Positions 25,442-34,314 of a stretch of DNA of 64,000 bases are shown piece by piece. The stretch comes from Pseudobacteriovorax antillogorgiicola. GTDB taxonomy: Bacteria > Bdellovibrionota_B > Oligoflexia > Oligoflexales > Oligoflexaceae. The stretch spans positions 124,001 to 188,000 of the forward strand of contig NZ_FWZT01000007.1 of NCBI RefSeq assembly GCF_900177345.1. The letters are read 5' to 3'. The notes under the pieces were generated by a model, which had not been told where the DNA came from, did not search any database, and was given only the letters and a program-made list of their open reading frames with translations. Each line of letters begins with the position of its first letter. Position 1 is the stretch's first letter. The translations under genes and the position numbers were made by a program.

Positions 25442-27835
25442 TCAGTGTGGGCTTGGTGGTGGCTGAGTTTTTTTTTCGTTTTTTTCAAGTTCTTCTCGCC
25501 GCAGCGATGGTGTTAGTGGTTCTTTCAATATTTCATTTCGTACCAGTAAAGCAGACGAACTAAGATTGGGAATCTTTGCTTGAGAAAGCGACTGTAAGTA
25601 CGTTGCGGTGCGATACATTATGGCGACAAGGTCTCCTTCGGCAAACTTTTCGTGGCAGACTTTCTGCCGAAGTGCTTGCCACGAGCAGCCTTTGAGCCAT
25701 TCACTCACGATGTAACCTGCAGCCGGATTGAAGTCTCGAAGAACAGGGTAGTCTCTGCGACTATTGGGTGGATCGTAGAGTTCTTCGAAAAGCTCAATAG
25801 GGTAGAATGCTTCAAGGCGCCTCTCAATCATTTTTTTGTCAAAAGGAAATCGATAGTCTTCTGGGCAAGTAGGCTCCTTAAATCGCGCAAGACTTAAGGC
25901 AGCCATGAGCTCTGCTGCAGCGAGCAAACGCTCTTCTGAAAGGTTGCCTTCTGAAATCATCGTTGCTACGAGAAGGCCGCCTCCTTGAGGAAAAAAGCGA
26001 GCGATGCGACCCAAGTTCGTAAGTGTTTCCTCGTCGTTGAGGCAGTTTAGTTGGTGCAGGTGCACATGAAGTGCTGCCAGTGAGGACTGGTGCTTGGTCA
26101 CAAGAAAGTGATGACATGGGTTTTGAAACGTGCATGTCGTACAATCTGAAAGCTCCTCCTTTTGATACTTTGCCCACGCAAACGCTGGCGATTTACAGGG
26201 TAAGTCGTCGCTCTTCAAATGTTTCCTGAGTGGGTTGATCCTGATGAGCTTAAAGTTGAGCCCACGATGAGCAAATCCCATGAAGCTTTTCTCATAAAAT
26301 GACTCCATATCCCGCAAGCGATAGCCGCGGCCAATAAGTCCTAAGAAGGTTGTGGGATCATTTTTCAATCGAGACTGACACTCTTCCCTTTTGGTAGAGC
26401 CTAGCTTGTAAAAGGATTGAACCGATGGCCAAAGGCTGTAGCCGACGGCATCGCGCCCTCGGCGACCGGCTCGGCCCAACATTTGTAAAACCTCTGACAC
26501 ACTATACTGAGTGAAGCCTCCTTCCCCAGGTCGCCGATAATCTGAAATCACCGTTGCGCGAACTGAAAAATTGATGCCGATGGAAAGGCCCATGGTGGCC
26601 GTGCAGAAGCGGAGAGCCCCTTGCTTGACCAATATTTCCACAGCTCGGCGCCCCTGGGGTGCGATCCCTGAATGATGGTAGCCAATGCCATACATGATAA
26701 GCATTTTTCTTAGGTTGGCCTTCATAAAGCGCGTTGGCTCGTCCACCTCGCATTCGGTTTCTAGGAGAGTCTTGATGCGTAAGGACTCAGACTTTGGGAG
26801 TGGCTCCAGGACTTTGCAGAGTTCCATGGCCATGGTCTCGCAGGCTAGCCTTTGCCCGGAATAGACGATACAAGGTGTCAGCTGCATTGCCTCGACCGAC
26901 CGTAGGCGCCGAGCTACTTCCTTTTGCTCCAACGGAAACCTTGAGATTTTACTCTGACTCGCCGGTGCAAGCTTTTTGACTTCGTCAGCTAGGAGCCATT
27001 GTTCGCGAAAGTAAACCAAGGCTTCTAGTGGCACTGGACGTACTTCAGTCCGAATCAGGCGGCAGGTTCTATGAGTTAACGATTGAATCCATGAGCAAAA
27101 TTCTTCGGCATTGTCAACTGAGGCTGACAGGAGGAGTAGCTGGCAGTGAGGTGGGGTAAGGATGATCGCCTCCTCCCAGGCACTGCCGCGGCTAGAGTCC
27201 TGCATGAAGTGATACTCATCAAAGATAACCAATGAGCGGCCCAGGTCAGGCTCAACGCCTAAGAGTGAATTACGATAGGACTCCAAGGTTGCGACAACTA
27301 TGGGAGCATCGAGGTTCTCCTTGATATCGCCAGTGGCGATACCTACCTGGTCGACCCCGAACATATCGCTGAACTCGCGAACCTTATCATTGGAAAGGCT
27401 TTTTACCGGCGTGGTATATGACGCTCGAAATGAACTTCGCTGGATATTGAGTTTAAAAAACTCTTCCACCACCCGAGTCTTGCCTGCAGTCGTGGGAGCA
27501 TCGACGACAACATGCTCACCATTTAGCAAGGACTCAAGAGCCTCTTGCTGCCAGGGGTCCATGGGTGGGTTTTCAGGCTTTGGGGTGTGGCGTATGTGTT
27601 CAGTCCGAACTTGCCAGTGTTGGAGGCGATCCTCAGTCTTTTGCCGAGCTTTCTTCGTTTGCTCGTAGTCTGCATGGCTCAGCTCTCGAACCCCAGCTGC
27701 CGCAGGGCGTACCGATTTCTTAGACTGTTGTCGTAAAATGGATTCCTGGCGATGTTGGCTAGATTTGCCTTTGCCTTTGCCCCTCCGGCGCCGGGAACTT
27801 GACTTCGATGATGACGGACGTTTGCTACGACTCAT
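25442..27835 (-). CDS. Ski2-like DExH RNA helicase
   Basis: 797 aa. A strongly basic, Ser/Lys/Arg-rich N-terminal tail (~1-45) precedes Walker A APTTAGKT (~120), motif II DEYH, motif III SAS, motif VI GRAGRRGRD and the YHHSGI segment typical of Ski2/Mtr4/HelY helicases. The C-terminal third has a Cys cluster, CTTCTFQNPC, that could bind zinc or an Fe-S cluster. It should be an ATP-dependent 3'-5' RNA helicase. Its start overlaps coaE by 11 nt, so the two are co-transcribed. Confidence 0.9.
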   Translation of the reverse strand: MSRSKRPSSSKSSSRRRRGKGKGKSSQHRQESILRQQSKKSVRPAAAGVRELSHADYEQTKKARQKTEDRLQHWQVRTEHIRHTPKPENPPMDPWQQEALESLLNGEHVVVDAPTTAGKTRVVEEFFKLNIQRSSFRASYTTPVKSLSNDKVREFSDMFGVDQVGIATGDIKENLDAPIVVATLESYRNSLLGVEPDLGRSLVIFDEYHFMQDSSRGSAWEEAIILTPPHCQLLLLSASVDNAEEFCSWIQSLTHRTCRLIRTEVRPVPLEALVYFREQWLLADEVKKLAPASQSKISRFPLEQKEVARRLRSVEAMQLTPCIVYSGQRLACETMAMELCKVLEPLPKSESLRIKTLLETECEVDEPTRFMKANLRKMLIMYGIGYHHSGIAPQGRRAVEILVKQGALRFCTATMGLSIGINFSVRATVISDYRRPGEGGFTQYSVSEVLQMLGRAGRRGRDAVGYSLWPSVQSFYKLGSTKREECQSRLKNDPTTFLGLIGRGYRLRDMESFYEKSFMGFAHRGLNFKLIRINPLRKHLKSDDLPCKSPAFAWAKYQKEELSDCTTCTFQNPCHHFLVTKHQSSLAALHVHLHQLNCLNDEETLTNLGRIARFFPQGGGLLVATMISEGNLSEERLLAAAELMAALSLARFKEPTCPEDYRFPFDKKMIERRLEAFYPIELFEELYDPPNSRRDYPVLRDFNPAAGYIVSEWLKGCSWQALRQKVCHEKFAEGDLVAIMYRTATYLQSLSQAKIPNLSSSALLVRNEILKEPLTPSLRREELEKNEKKTQPPPSPH

Positions 27836-28460
27836 GATTTTGCCTTTTAAGTCCTTGGAGATATGTCTTTACATTTTCTGTTAGTTCTTCCATTGGAAGG
27901 TCCGTATCTATTGCAAGGCCTGCCTTTGCGACTTTGTCAGCAACAGGCAATTGAGCAGCAATCATTTTTTCGGCATCTGACTGAGAACAACTATCACGTG
28001 TCATCAACCGTTTCATTTGAATATCATGGGGGCAGTGGGCGACCCATACATCATGAAATTGATGCTCACGTCCGATTTCGAAAATCAAAGCGGCTTCATA
28101 AAACCAGATCTTGGGAGATGATGTGATACCGGCCTCTGTAAGAGCGACTAAGCCGGCTTGGTGAATGAGAGGGTGAGTAATGGCTTCAAGGCGGCTTCGC
28201 GCGTTAGGGTCAGAGGCGATGACACGTCTCATCTCGGCTCTCCTGAGCTGTCCGTCTGCGTCAATCAGTTCGTGGCCAAAGCTTGCTGCAATTTGTTTCA
28301 GGCCAGGGCTCCCTGGTGCAACGACCTGTCGAGCGAGTTGGTCAGCATCGACTACGAGGTAGCCCTGGTCACGAATGACCCCAGCCACAGTTGATTTACC
28401 ACAGGCGATTCCACCGGTTAGTGCGATGCCGTACTGCTTGCATAAGTCTTGATAATCCAT
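27825..28460 (-). CDS. coaE: dephospho-CoA kinase
   Basis: 211 aa. P-loop TGGIACGKST (~15-24), VVDADQLARQVV and the ITHPLIH motif identify CoaE, which phosphorylates dephospho-CoA in the last step of coenzyme A synthesis. Length is normal. It overlaps the helicase gene and sits 15-25 nt downstream of a short palindrome (28485-28499). Confidence 0.95.
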   Translation of the reverse strand: MDYQDLCKQYGIALTGGIACGKSTVAGVIRDQGYLVVDADQLARQVVAPGSPGLKQIAASFGHELIDADGQLRRAEMRRVIASDPNARSRLEAITHPLIHQAGLVALTEAGITSSPKIWFYEAALIFEIGREHQFHDVWVAHCPHDIQMKRLMTRDSCSQSDAEKMIAAQLPVADKVAKAGLAIDTDLPMEELTENVKTYLQGLKRQNHES

Positions 28461-28534
28461 GAGATTTCCCAGTGGTGAGCGACGAGGCTAGACTAGCCTA
28501 TTTTTGGTCGCAGGCGAAGCGCTAAGCAGCTAGA

Positions 28535-29854
28535 TTAGAAGCGTATGCGATAATGAAGAGCTAAATCGAAGCCCTTTTTTCCCGGCAAGATGGTCCATTG
28601 AAGTGGTGTTTCCCTCGCGATCTGGTTTGTCAATGCAAATGGCGACGAGGGGGAGTGGTTCGAGACTGATGATGAAGAGCTACTGTAACTGGCTGCTAAA
28701 ATCGCTTGGGTAATGCCACCTACCCAGAGAACACCAAAACCGGTAAGGAGAACAACCTGTTTGTCTTCTTCAGCCTTAATCAAGGTCTGGGCGTTGTCGC
28801 GATACTCTCGCACCAAGTCAGGGTCTAGGCTTCCTTCTTGGTTGGCCCGATTGATGGTCTCACTGGCTTCAGCATAGAGATCGTCTGCTTCCTGAACCGA
28901 AAGCGCATAGGCAACAAGTGTGGCGATTTGTCCACCTCCTAGTGCTGCTCCAAGTAGATTGTCACCGTTTTGAAACTGACCGACACCGAAGGGAAAGAAT
29001 GTCAAAATGTTGATTTTCTTGCTGTGCCGGGAGCTGCTTGATACCTGGCGCCGGCCGCTAGGCTGAGCTCGCTCAATCTGATCTTGTGGCGCTGGAACAG
29101 GAACCGCAACCTGAGAGGAGTAACCCTGAGCCTGAGGTGCCGGAGCGAGCACTGATTGACTAGAAGCAGGTGCTATTCCAGGTCTTGGCGAGCTAGAAAA
29201 GTTTCGCGTTGACTCTTCGACCGCAAGGTCTTTCTCCTCGGGTATGATGAGCACTGGTTGCTTGGGTTTAGAGTTTTTATCGATTTTGCTGAGCCGAACG
29301 ACATAGACATTTTCTTCTTTGGGGTAAACGTTTAAACGGAGAGATTTGCGCTCAAACCCTTTGGCGCGGATTTCAATGTCCAAAACTCCAGCCTTGCTAC
29401 GAAAAGGCTTTCCTAGTACACCGACCCGTTTGCCGCGACGGTATACGAAACCTCGATTGGTATTGGCTTTGACAAGAACCTTAGCAGGTCGTTGAGCTGC
29501 GAGTACCTCGGCCTTAAGTTCTTTATACATGTCGTACATGCTTTCATCTAGAAGCTCCTTTTTTCGAACGCGAAGATTGGGGTAGATCTGGAGTGCTTTC
29601 TTAAGGTTCTTCCGGGCTAAGTCCTTCTTGCCTTGCATATAACGAGATATAGCTAAAAACTTCAGAATGCGTACTTGAGTTGAACGTTTGCGCTCGTTTT
29701 TTAGTGCCTTCACCAGCGCGATCTCTGCACCACGAAAGTCGCCTTTTTTATACTTGCTAACACCAATAGCCAAGGTGCGACCGTCAGCTGGTTGGCTTAC
29801 GACTTGAGCCAGGGCAATGATCATTATGAGGATATGATACTTGAATCCATTCAC
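28535..29854 (-). CDS. TPR-PEGA-like membrane protein partner of the Ser/Thr kinase
   Basis: 439 aa. A signal peptide (~1-25), a TPR-like helical domain (~30-120), a PEGA-like beta-sandwich (~125-190), a Pro/Ser-rich linker, then FFPFGVGQFQNGDNLLGAALGGGQ, a DUF5683-like turn that opens a pair of hydrophobic segments (~290-375). It ends in Tyr-Arg-Ile-Arg-Phe. Only 2 nt separate it from the kinase stop, so it is its operon partner. It probably binds cell-envelope components and passes information to or from the kinase; this is inference. Confidence 0.78.
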   Translation of the reverse strand: MNGFKYHILIMIIALAQVVSQPADGRTLAIGVSKYKKGDFRGAEIALVKALKNERKRSTQVRILKFLAISRYMQGKKDLARKNLKKALQIYPNLRVRKKELLDESMYDMYKELKAEVLAAQRPAKVLVKANTNRGFVYRRGKRVGVLGKPFRSKAGVLDIEIRAKGFERKSLRLNVYPKEENVYVVRLSKIDKNSKPKQPVLIIPEEKDLAVEESTRNFSSSPRPGIAPASSQSVLAPAPQAQGYSSQVAVPVPAPQDQIERAQPSGRRQVSSSSRHSKKINILTFFPFGVGQFQNGDNLLGAALGGGQIATLVAYALSVQEADDLYAEASETINRANQEGSLDPDLVREYRDNAQTLIKAEEDKQVVLLTGFGVLWVGGITQAILAASYSSSSSSVSNHSPSSPFALTNQIARETPLQWTILPGKKGFDLALHYRIRF

Positions 29855-29856
29855 CC

Positions 29857-32085
29857 TTACTTAAACCTTGCATTAAAAGTGATCGCATCGGTGTTCTCAT
29901 TGAGGTCAATCATTCGCTCGATACGCTCGGAGCCATGAGTCGCGGTGATGCGATAGCTACCAGGGGTAAGCTCAATGGTGGAGTTTTTCTTTGCCATATT
30001 GATGGTTCGTTTCGAACCATCACCTGAGAGAGCTTCAAGTTCAACTTTGGTTGGTAGCTTGTTGGTCTGAACGTTGAGCGTCACCTGCTTGCTACCTTTT
30101 TGAAGAATAAAATTAAGGTTGACGGTTTGTTCTGGGGATACTGTCACTCTTTCAGTCATATTGTCATAACCCCTGCGCTTGAGCGTTAGGGTGTAGGTTC
30201 CAGGCTCTAGAACGATGCCCTTGCGGACGACGCTTTTATCGTTTGTCGTGCCAAACATTTGATTGTTGATATAGATCTCAGCAGCTGGAAGGCTGGTAAT
30301 GCGAACCCGTCCAGGGCCTGTAGCCACAGGCTGGATATTCGGTTCGATGGAAGCTGTCGCTGGATCGCTCAGTTTTGCCGGATCTGCTTGGTTTGGGCTT
30401 TCTTCAATGGTTGGCGACTTGTTATTAACAGCTTCCGTTTCAGGGGGCACTTCAGCATCGGCACCCTGAGGGGTAGACTTTTGAACGGTTACATTTTTAG
30501 GCCGAGAGCTAGGTTTTGTTCTTATTGCGGCACGAGATGTTTTTTTGTTCTCTGTTTTAGGTCGCCGGTTATTGAGTCTAGGGTTGGGGTTTCGGTCGTC
30601 ATCCTCTTCGAAGGCAGGGTCATCGCTGTTGTCTGATAGGCGGCTCAGCCTAGGTTTCTTAGTATTATTCTTCGCGACCTCAGTGATGTCCTGTCGCTTC
30701 ACCTTTTGGTTTGCTCGTCGGTTCTTCAAGACCAAGCCACCAAAAATAACCCCAGTTATCAAACACGCGGTTAACAGCATCCCCCAAAAGCCACCACCAC
30801 TCTTTTGCTTTGGAACAACAACCTGAACAACGGGAGGACTGCGACGCTTGGTGCTAGAGCGTGATCGAACGGTTTGAGCGCGGTTACCTGCAGGCCTCGC
30901 CTGAGGGTGATGACGGGTCAAGTCTGGGGGAGCTGACTGTCGCTGCGTCTGCCGATGTCTTTGAGCGTCGTTGGCATTGTGCCCTGCAAATGGCTCACCC
31001 TGTTGGGGAGGAACAATCGCGGAAGGGGCTTGAGTCTGCATTTTTTGGCGCTGGGCAGAGCGACTTGCAGGGGCTGCCTGCTGATGATTGGTTCTGGTTT
31101 GGGATCGTGTTGGTTGTCCCTGGTTTGAAGATGCTTGTCGAGGCTGACGGTTGCTAGTCGTGCGGGATTGGTTCCGGCGGCTACGACTGGCAGCCACGCG
31201 CTCAAAAAAGTGCTTTGGATCTTTAAAAAACTCTCGCAAGGCATGAGGGCTGCTTTTAATTCCCTGTTCAGACAAAAACTTATCGAGAACCTTACCGTAG
31301 CTGACAATGTTTGGATGACGTTTATTGCGATCACCCTGCAGACTTTGAACGATCAGCTGATCAATTTCATAGGGCAGGTCTTGGATAAGTTGGTGAGGAG
31401 GAGTGTACTTGCCAATCATGATTTTATTGATCACATCCGCAGTATTACTTCCCACATATGGTAATGTGCCAGTGAGAATCTCATAAAAAAGAACATTTAA
31501 GCTATAAATATCAGTACGAACATCAACCTTGATCCCCTTGATTTGTTCGGGAGACATGTAGCTAGGAGAGCCCATAAATGTTCCCGTTTGGGTCGCCTTC
31601 TGGCTGGCTGCAACCTTAGCGATACCAAAATCCATCAACTTAATCACTCCGGAGTCGAGCACCATGATGTTCTCAGGCTTGATATCCCGGTGGACAATCC
31701 CGTTCTGATGAACTTCCTCAAGGGCGCTGCAAATCTCGCGAGCCATGAGGGCCGCAATAATCGGGTGCAAGCGATTGCCCTGAAACCGCTGGACGTATTC
31801 AGATAGGTCGACTCCATAAAGAATTTCAGCAACGATCCATAACTGTTCGGAATCATTGCCAGAAAAGTCGTAGACTTTGATGATATTGGGATGGTCGATG
31901 CCAGAAATAGACTTTGCTTCTTGATGAAATCGTTGGCGAATATCTTCGTTGCGAGCGAGATGAGCATGGAGAACCTTGACTGCTACCCGGCGATCTAGCT
32001 TTTCATCGATAGCGGCGTAAACTGAGGCCATCCCGCCTTCACCAATGAGGCTCTTGATCCGGTAGCGATTTCCTATAAGCTGCAT
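29857..32085 (-). CDS. Ser/Thr protein kinase with C-terminal PEGA domain
   Basis: 742 aa from the ATG at 32085. The kinase domain (~1-265) has GEGGMASVY, VAVK, HRDIKPEN, DFG and SPEQ motifs, so it should be active. Subdomain IX reads DIYSLN where most kinases have a Gly at the last position. A Gln/Arg/Ser-rich linker, one transmembrane span (~430-452), a charged linker and an extracytoplasmic PEGA domain (~592-662) with EPGTYTLTLKRRGYD follow. This is the PknB-like sensor plan with an envelope-facing PEGA module. The transcript before it is closed by the terminator at 32229-32264, so it has its own promoter. Confidence 0.92.
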   Translation of the reverse strand: MQLIGNRYRIKSLIGEGGMASVYAAIDEKLDRRVAVKVLHAHLARNEDIRQRFHQEAKSISGIDHPNIIKVYDFSGNDSEQLWIVAEILYGVDLSEYVQRFQGNRLHPIIAALMAREICSALEEVHQNGIVHRDIKPENIMVLDSGVIKLMDFGIAKVAASQKATQTGTFMGSPSYMSPEQIKGIKVDVRTDIYSLNVLFYEILTGTLPYVGSNTADVINKIMIGKYTPPHQLIQDLPYEIDQLIVQSLQGDRNKRHPNIVSYGKVLDKFLSEQGIKSSPHALREFFKDPKHFFERVAASRSRRNQSRTTSNRQPRQASSNQGQPTRSQTRTNHQQAAPASRSAQRQKMQTQAPSAIVPPQQGEPFAGHNANDAQRHRQTQRQSAPPDLTRHHPQARPAGNRAQTVRSRSSTKRRSPPVVQVVVPKQKSGGGFWGMLLTACLITGVIFGGLVLKNRRANQKVKRQDITEVAKNNTKKPRLSRLSDNSDDPAFEEDDDRNPNPRLNNRRPKTENKKTSRAAIRTKPSSRPKNVTVQKSTPQGADAEVPPETEAVNNKSPTIEESPNQADPAKLSDPATASIEPNIQPVATGPGRVRITSLPAAEIYINNQMFGTTNDKSVVRKGIVLEPGTYTLTLKRRGYDNMTERVTVSPEQTVNLNFILQKGSKQVTLNVQTNKLPTKVELEALSGDGSKRTINMAKKNSTIELTPGSYRITATHGSERIERMIDLNENTDAITFNARFK

Positions 32086-32228
32086 TCGCAAAGTAAATGC
32101 CCGTAATTAAATCAAAAATTTAGGGTTTATCTCCTCCCCACGTATCGGCAAGAATGGGAAAAACTTGAATGATATTAGGGAAGAACCTTTGCGGAGCCCG
32201 AATCAGTAGGCCTGGGGGATTGTTGTGG

Positions 32229-32264
32229 AAAATAGGGGGTTTTGGGAGAGTCCAAAATCCCCTA
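32229..32264 (-). terminator. rho-independent terminator (minus strand)
   Basis: On the minus strand a 13-bp stem, TAGGGGATTTTGG with CCAAAACCCCCTA, is followed by four T. One mismatch at most. It starts immediately past the 5'-nucleotidase stop. Confidence 0.8.
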
Positions 32265-32268
32265 ATTC

Positions 32269-33702
32269 TTACAGCTCGTGAGGAAGCTGATCCCGTAACG
32301 ATCGGAACTTTTGGTTTGGCGAATAGAAGCTCAGATTGGTGATCTTTGTACAGTAAAGGCAGGCAAAGGACTCAACTTGCTGAGCAAACCGGCTCATTTC
32401 GAGGCCAGTGTGCATCAGCTCACCCCAAATTGGGTGAAAGGCATCCTCTCGGGCGGCTACCAGACTACGAATCTTCAGGTGCTGCTCCTCAATCTGTTGT
32501 TCCTTTTCTTGAATCATCTTCTGGTTCTCTTCGATACGCCGCTGATATTTAGCCTGTTTCTTATTGTCGCAAAAGCTCATACGCCGCTGCCAAGTGTAAA
32601 TCTGACCCCGAAGATTTTGAACCTCTGAAACCAGCTGGTCTTCTAAAGTAATCTCAGAAAAAATCTGATCCATGCTATTTTGAGTTTGATCGAGGGCATG
32701 GAACTCTTCCTCCAACTCCTCAACCACCAAGAGCGTACGCCAGTTAAAAAGCTCCTTGGACCGCATGATATCGCCGTAGATATGATCGCCGATGTATAGG
32801 ATTTGATCGCCTTTTTGATCGGTGAGTTTTTCGAATAGCTTGGCATTGCCGCCGTGATACAGTCCGCCTCGTGTTAAGGGACCGTTATGCTGCTTTAAGA
32901 GACCGTTTTGATCTACGACTTCGAAAAAGGGGTTTGAGCCTGTGAAAAAATTAGGCTTGCCACCAGATACGATGCTGTAATCAAAGTAATCCTGCCACTT
33001 AGGATAATCTTCTGAGGCTCCGTCTAGTAGATAAGACATCACAGCATGGGTGTAGGTCCAGTCGGAGTTGGTCAGCAAGAATAGCTTCTTGCCGCCTTCG
33101 ATCAGCTTGATCAACGTTCCTGGTAAGTCAGGGTCTTTGACAATGTAGCGATCCAAGTTTTGCAGGACTTCTTCTTTTATGCTGCCATCGCGATGGCTCA
33201 AGTCGATAAACTCACGAAGGTCCGCGTAGACTTCGCGAAACGACTTCTTAATGAGTCCTGGGTGGCGACGCATATAGTCCACAATCTCTGTGAATAGCTG
33301 TACTTCACTGAGTGCAAAGAAGGTGTCTACAGAAAGAAATGAATCGGCCTTGTAGCCTTGAGCGTTGTAGAGCTGGTGGCGCTCTGACTTCTCCAGCTTG
33401 GTATGGCCATGATAGGCGATTTTCACATACTTATGGCTATCGACTTTGAGGAGATTACCCTTGCTACGATCTACCAGAAGGCCCCGAATCACAAACTTGG
33501 GATTGAATTTTAAGTCTTTGAGTTCCTCCGGATAACCGGCTTCAATAAATTTCTCAAGGGTCTTATGAAAAGCGAGATTTTCAAAGTTCTCTCGGTGGTA
33601 GCGAGCTAGGGTGTGATCCATATCGAAGCCGATTGAAGTCACAGATCCCATGTTCAGAGATCGATTGACAAAGATCTTCTGAGTTTTATCGAGTTTTTGC
33701 AT
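32269..33702 (-). CDS. HAD-superfamily 5'-nucleotidase (cN-II/HAD-IG type)
   Basis: 477 aa. HAD motifs: FDMDHTL (motif I), LTNSDW (motif II) and YIGDHIYGDI (motif IV). These match the cytosolic purine 5'-nucleotidase/NT5DC family, which removes phosphate from IMP/GMP. A C-terminal coiled coil (~355-410) precedes a short tail with a CLYC pair. It lies downstream of the PilZ gene (8 nt gap) in the TPR-barrel/PilZ/nucleotidase operon. Confidence 0.9.
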   Translation of the reverse strand: MQKLDKTQKIFVNRSLNMGSVTSIGFDMDHTLARYHRENFENLAFHKTLEKFIEAGYPEELKDLKFNPKFVIRGLLVDRSKGNLLKVDSHKYVKIAYHGHTKLEKSERHQLYNAQGYKADSFLSVDTFFALSEVQLFTEIVDYMRRHPGLIKKSFREVYADLREFIDLSHRDGSIKEEVLQNLDRYIVKDPDLPGTLIKLIEGGKKLFLLTNSDWTYTHAVMSYLLDGASEDYPKWQDYFDYSIVSGGKPNFFTGSNPFFEVVDQNGLLKQHNGPLTRGGLYHGGNAKLFEKLTDQKGDQILYIGDHIYGDIMRSKELFNWRTLLVVEELEEEFHALDQTQNSMDQIFSEITLEDQLVSEVQNLRGQIYTWQRRMSFCDNKKQAKYQRRIEENQKMIQEKEQQIEEQHLKIRSLVAAREDAFHPIWGELMHTGLEMSRFAQQVESFACLYCTKITNLSFYSPNQKFRSLRDQLPHEL

Positions 33703-33710
33703 ACTTGATC

Positions 33711-34313
33711 CTAGTTTTGCACTGGAGAATCGAACCGAAGGCCAACCTGGTAGTAGTACTTGCCTCGAAGATCCAGGAAGCGGCGATTGTAGATAACCTC
33801 TCCATCCGCACGATTGTAAATTTCACCGTTGACCAAGATTTTCATATCAGTGAAACGGGTGCCTGGCTCGTATAGCCTGGATTTCATAGGTGACTTGATC
33901 GATATCCCCGTTGTGGAAATGTCCATAACAGATTTTTTTAAAACGGTTTCCTGGTCGAAAGGGTTGATGACCTCAAGAAATACGTCATCCCCTTCGAAGA
34001 AGAAACGCTTTGCTCCACGATTATCTTCAATTTCATTAAGGTTTGCTAAGGGAAAAATAATATGAGCACCATCGCTATGAATATTCGATGTTTCCATACG
34101 AAGCATCTGAACCTGAAGGTAGAACTTTTTAGAAGCTACGACCCGTGAGATATGCTCAGGAGGAACCTTATTGTCCAGAATGAGGTGTTGCCCTTCCACA
34201 GACAAGATCGTCGTTTGAAAGACCACATCAACATCATCAGTTGACAAAAAAATGGGGGTCTTACTTTGCGCTGTTTCCTTTAGGGTATCGAGAGTCGTCT
34301 GGTTTGTAATCAT
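33711..34313 (-). CDS. PilZ-domain c-di-GMP receptor
   Basis: 200 aa. The N-terminal ~95 residues form a YcgR-N-like beta domain. The PilZ domain follows with RGAKR (RxxxR motif) and DISTTGISI ((D/N)xSxxG motif), both needed for c-di-GMP binding. It is a stand-alone effector. It lies between the TPR-barrel gene (1 nt gap) and the nucleotidase gene. The FHA-GGDEF enzyme at 8961 may supply its ligand. Confidence 0.9.
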   Translation of the reverse strand: MITNQTTLDTLKETAQSKTPIFLSTDDVDVVFQTTILSVEGQHLILDNKVPPEHISRVVASKKFYLQVQMLRMETSNIHSDGAHIIFPLANLNEIEDNRGAKRFFFEGDDVFLEVINPFDQETVLKKSVMDISTTGISIKSPMKSRLYEPGTRFTDMKILVNGEIYNRADGEVIYNRRFLDLRGKYYYQVGLRFDSPVQN

Positions 34314-34314
34314 C

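Noticed and set aside
25315-25563. Plus-strand ORF with a hydrophobic C-terminal half
   Set aside because: Half of it lies antisense to the helicase 3' end, which explains the hydrophobic reading. No ribosome site and no recognisable domain.
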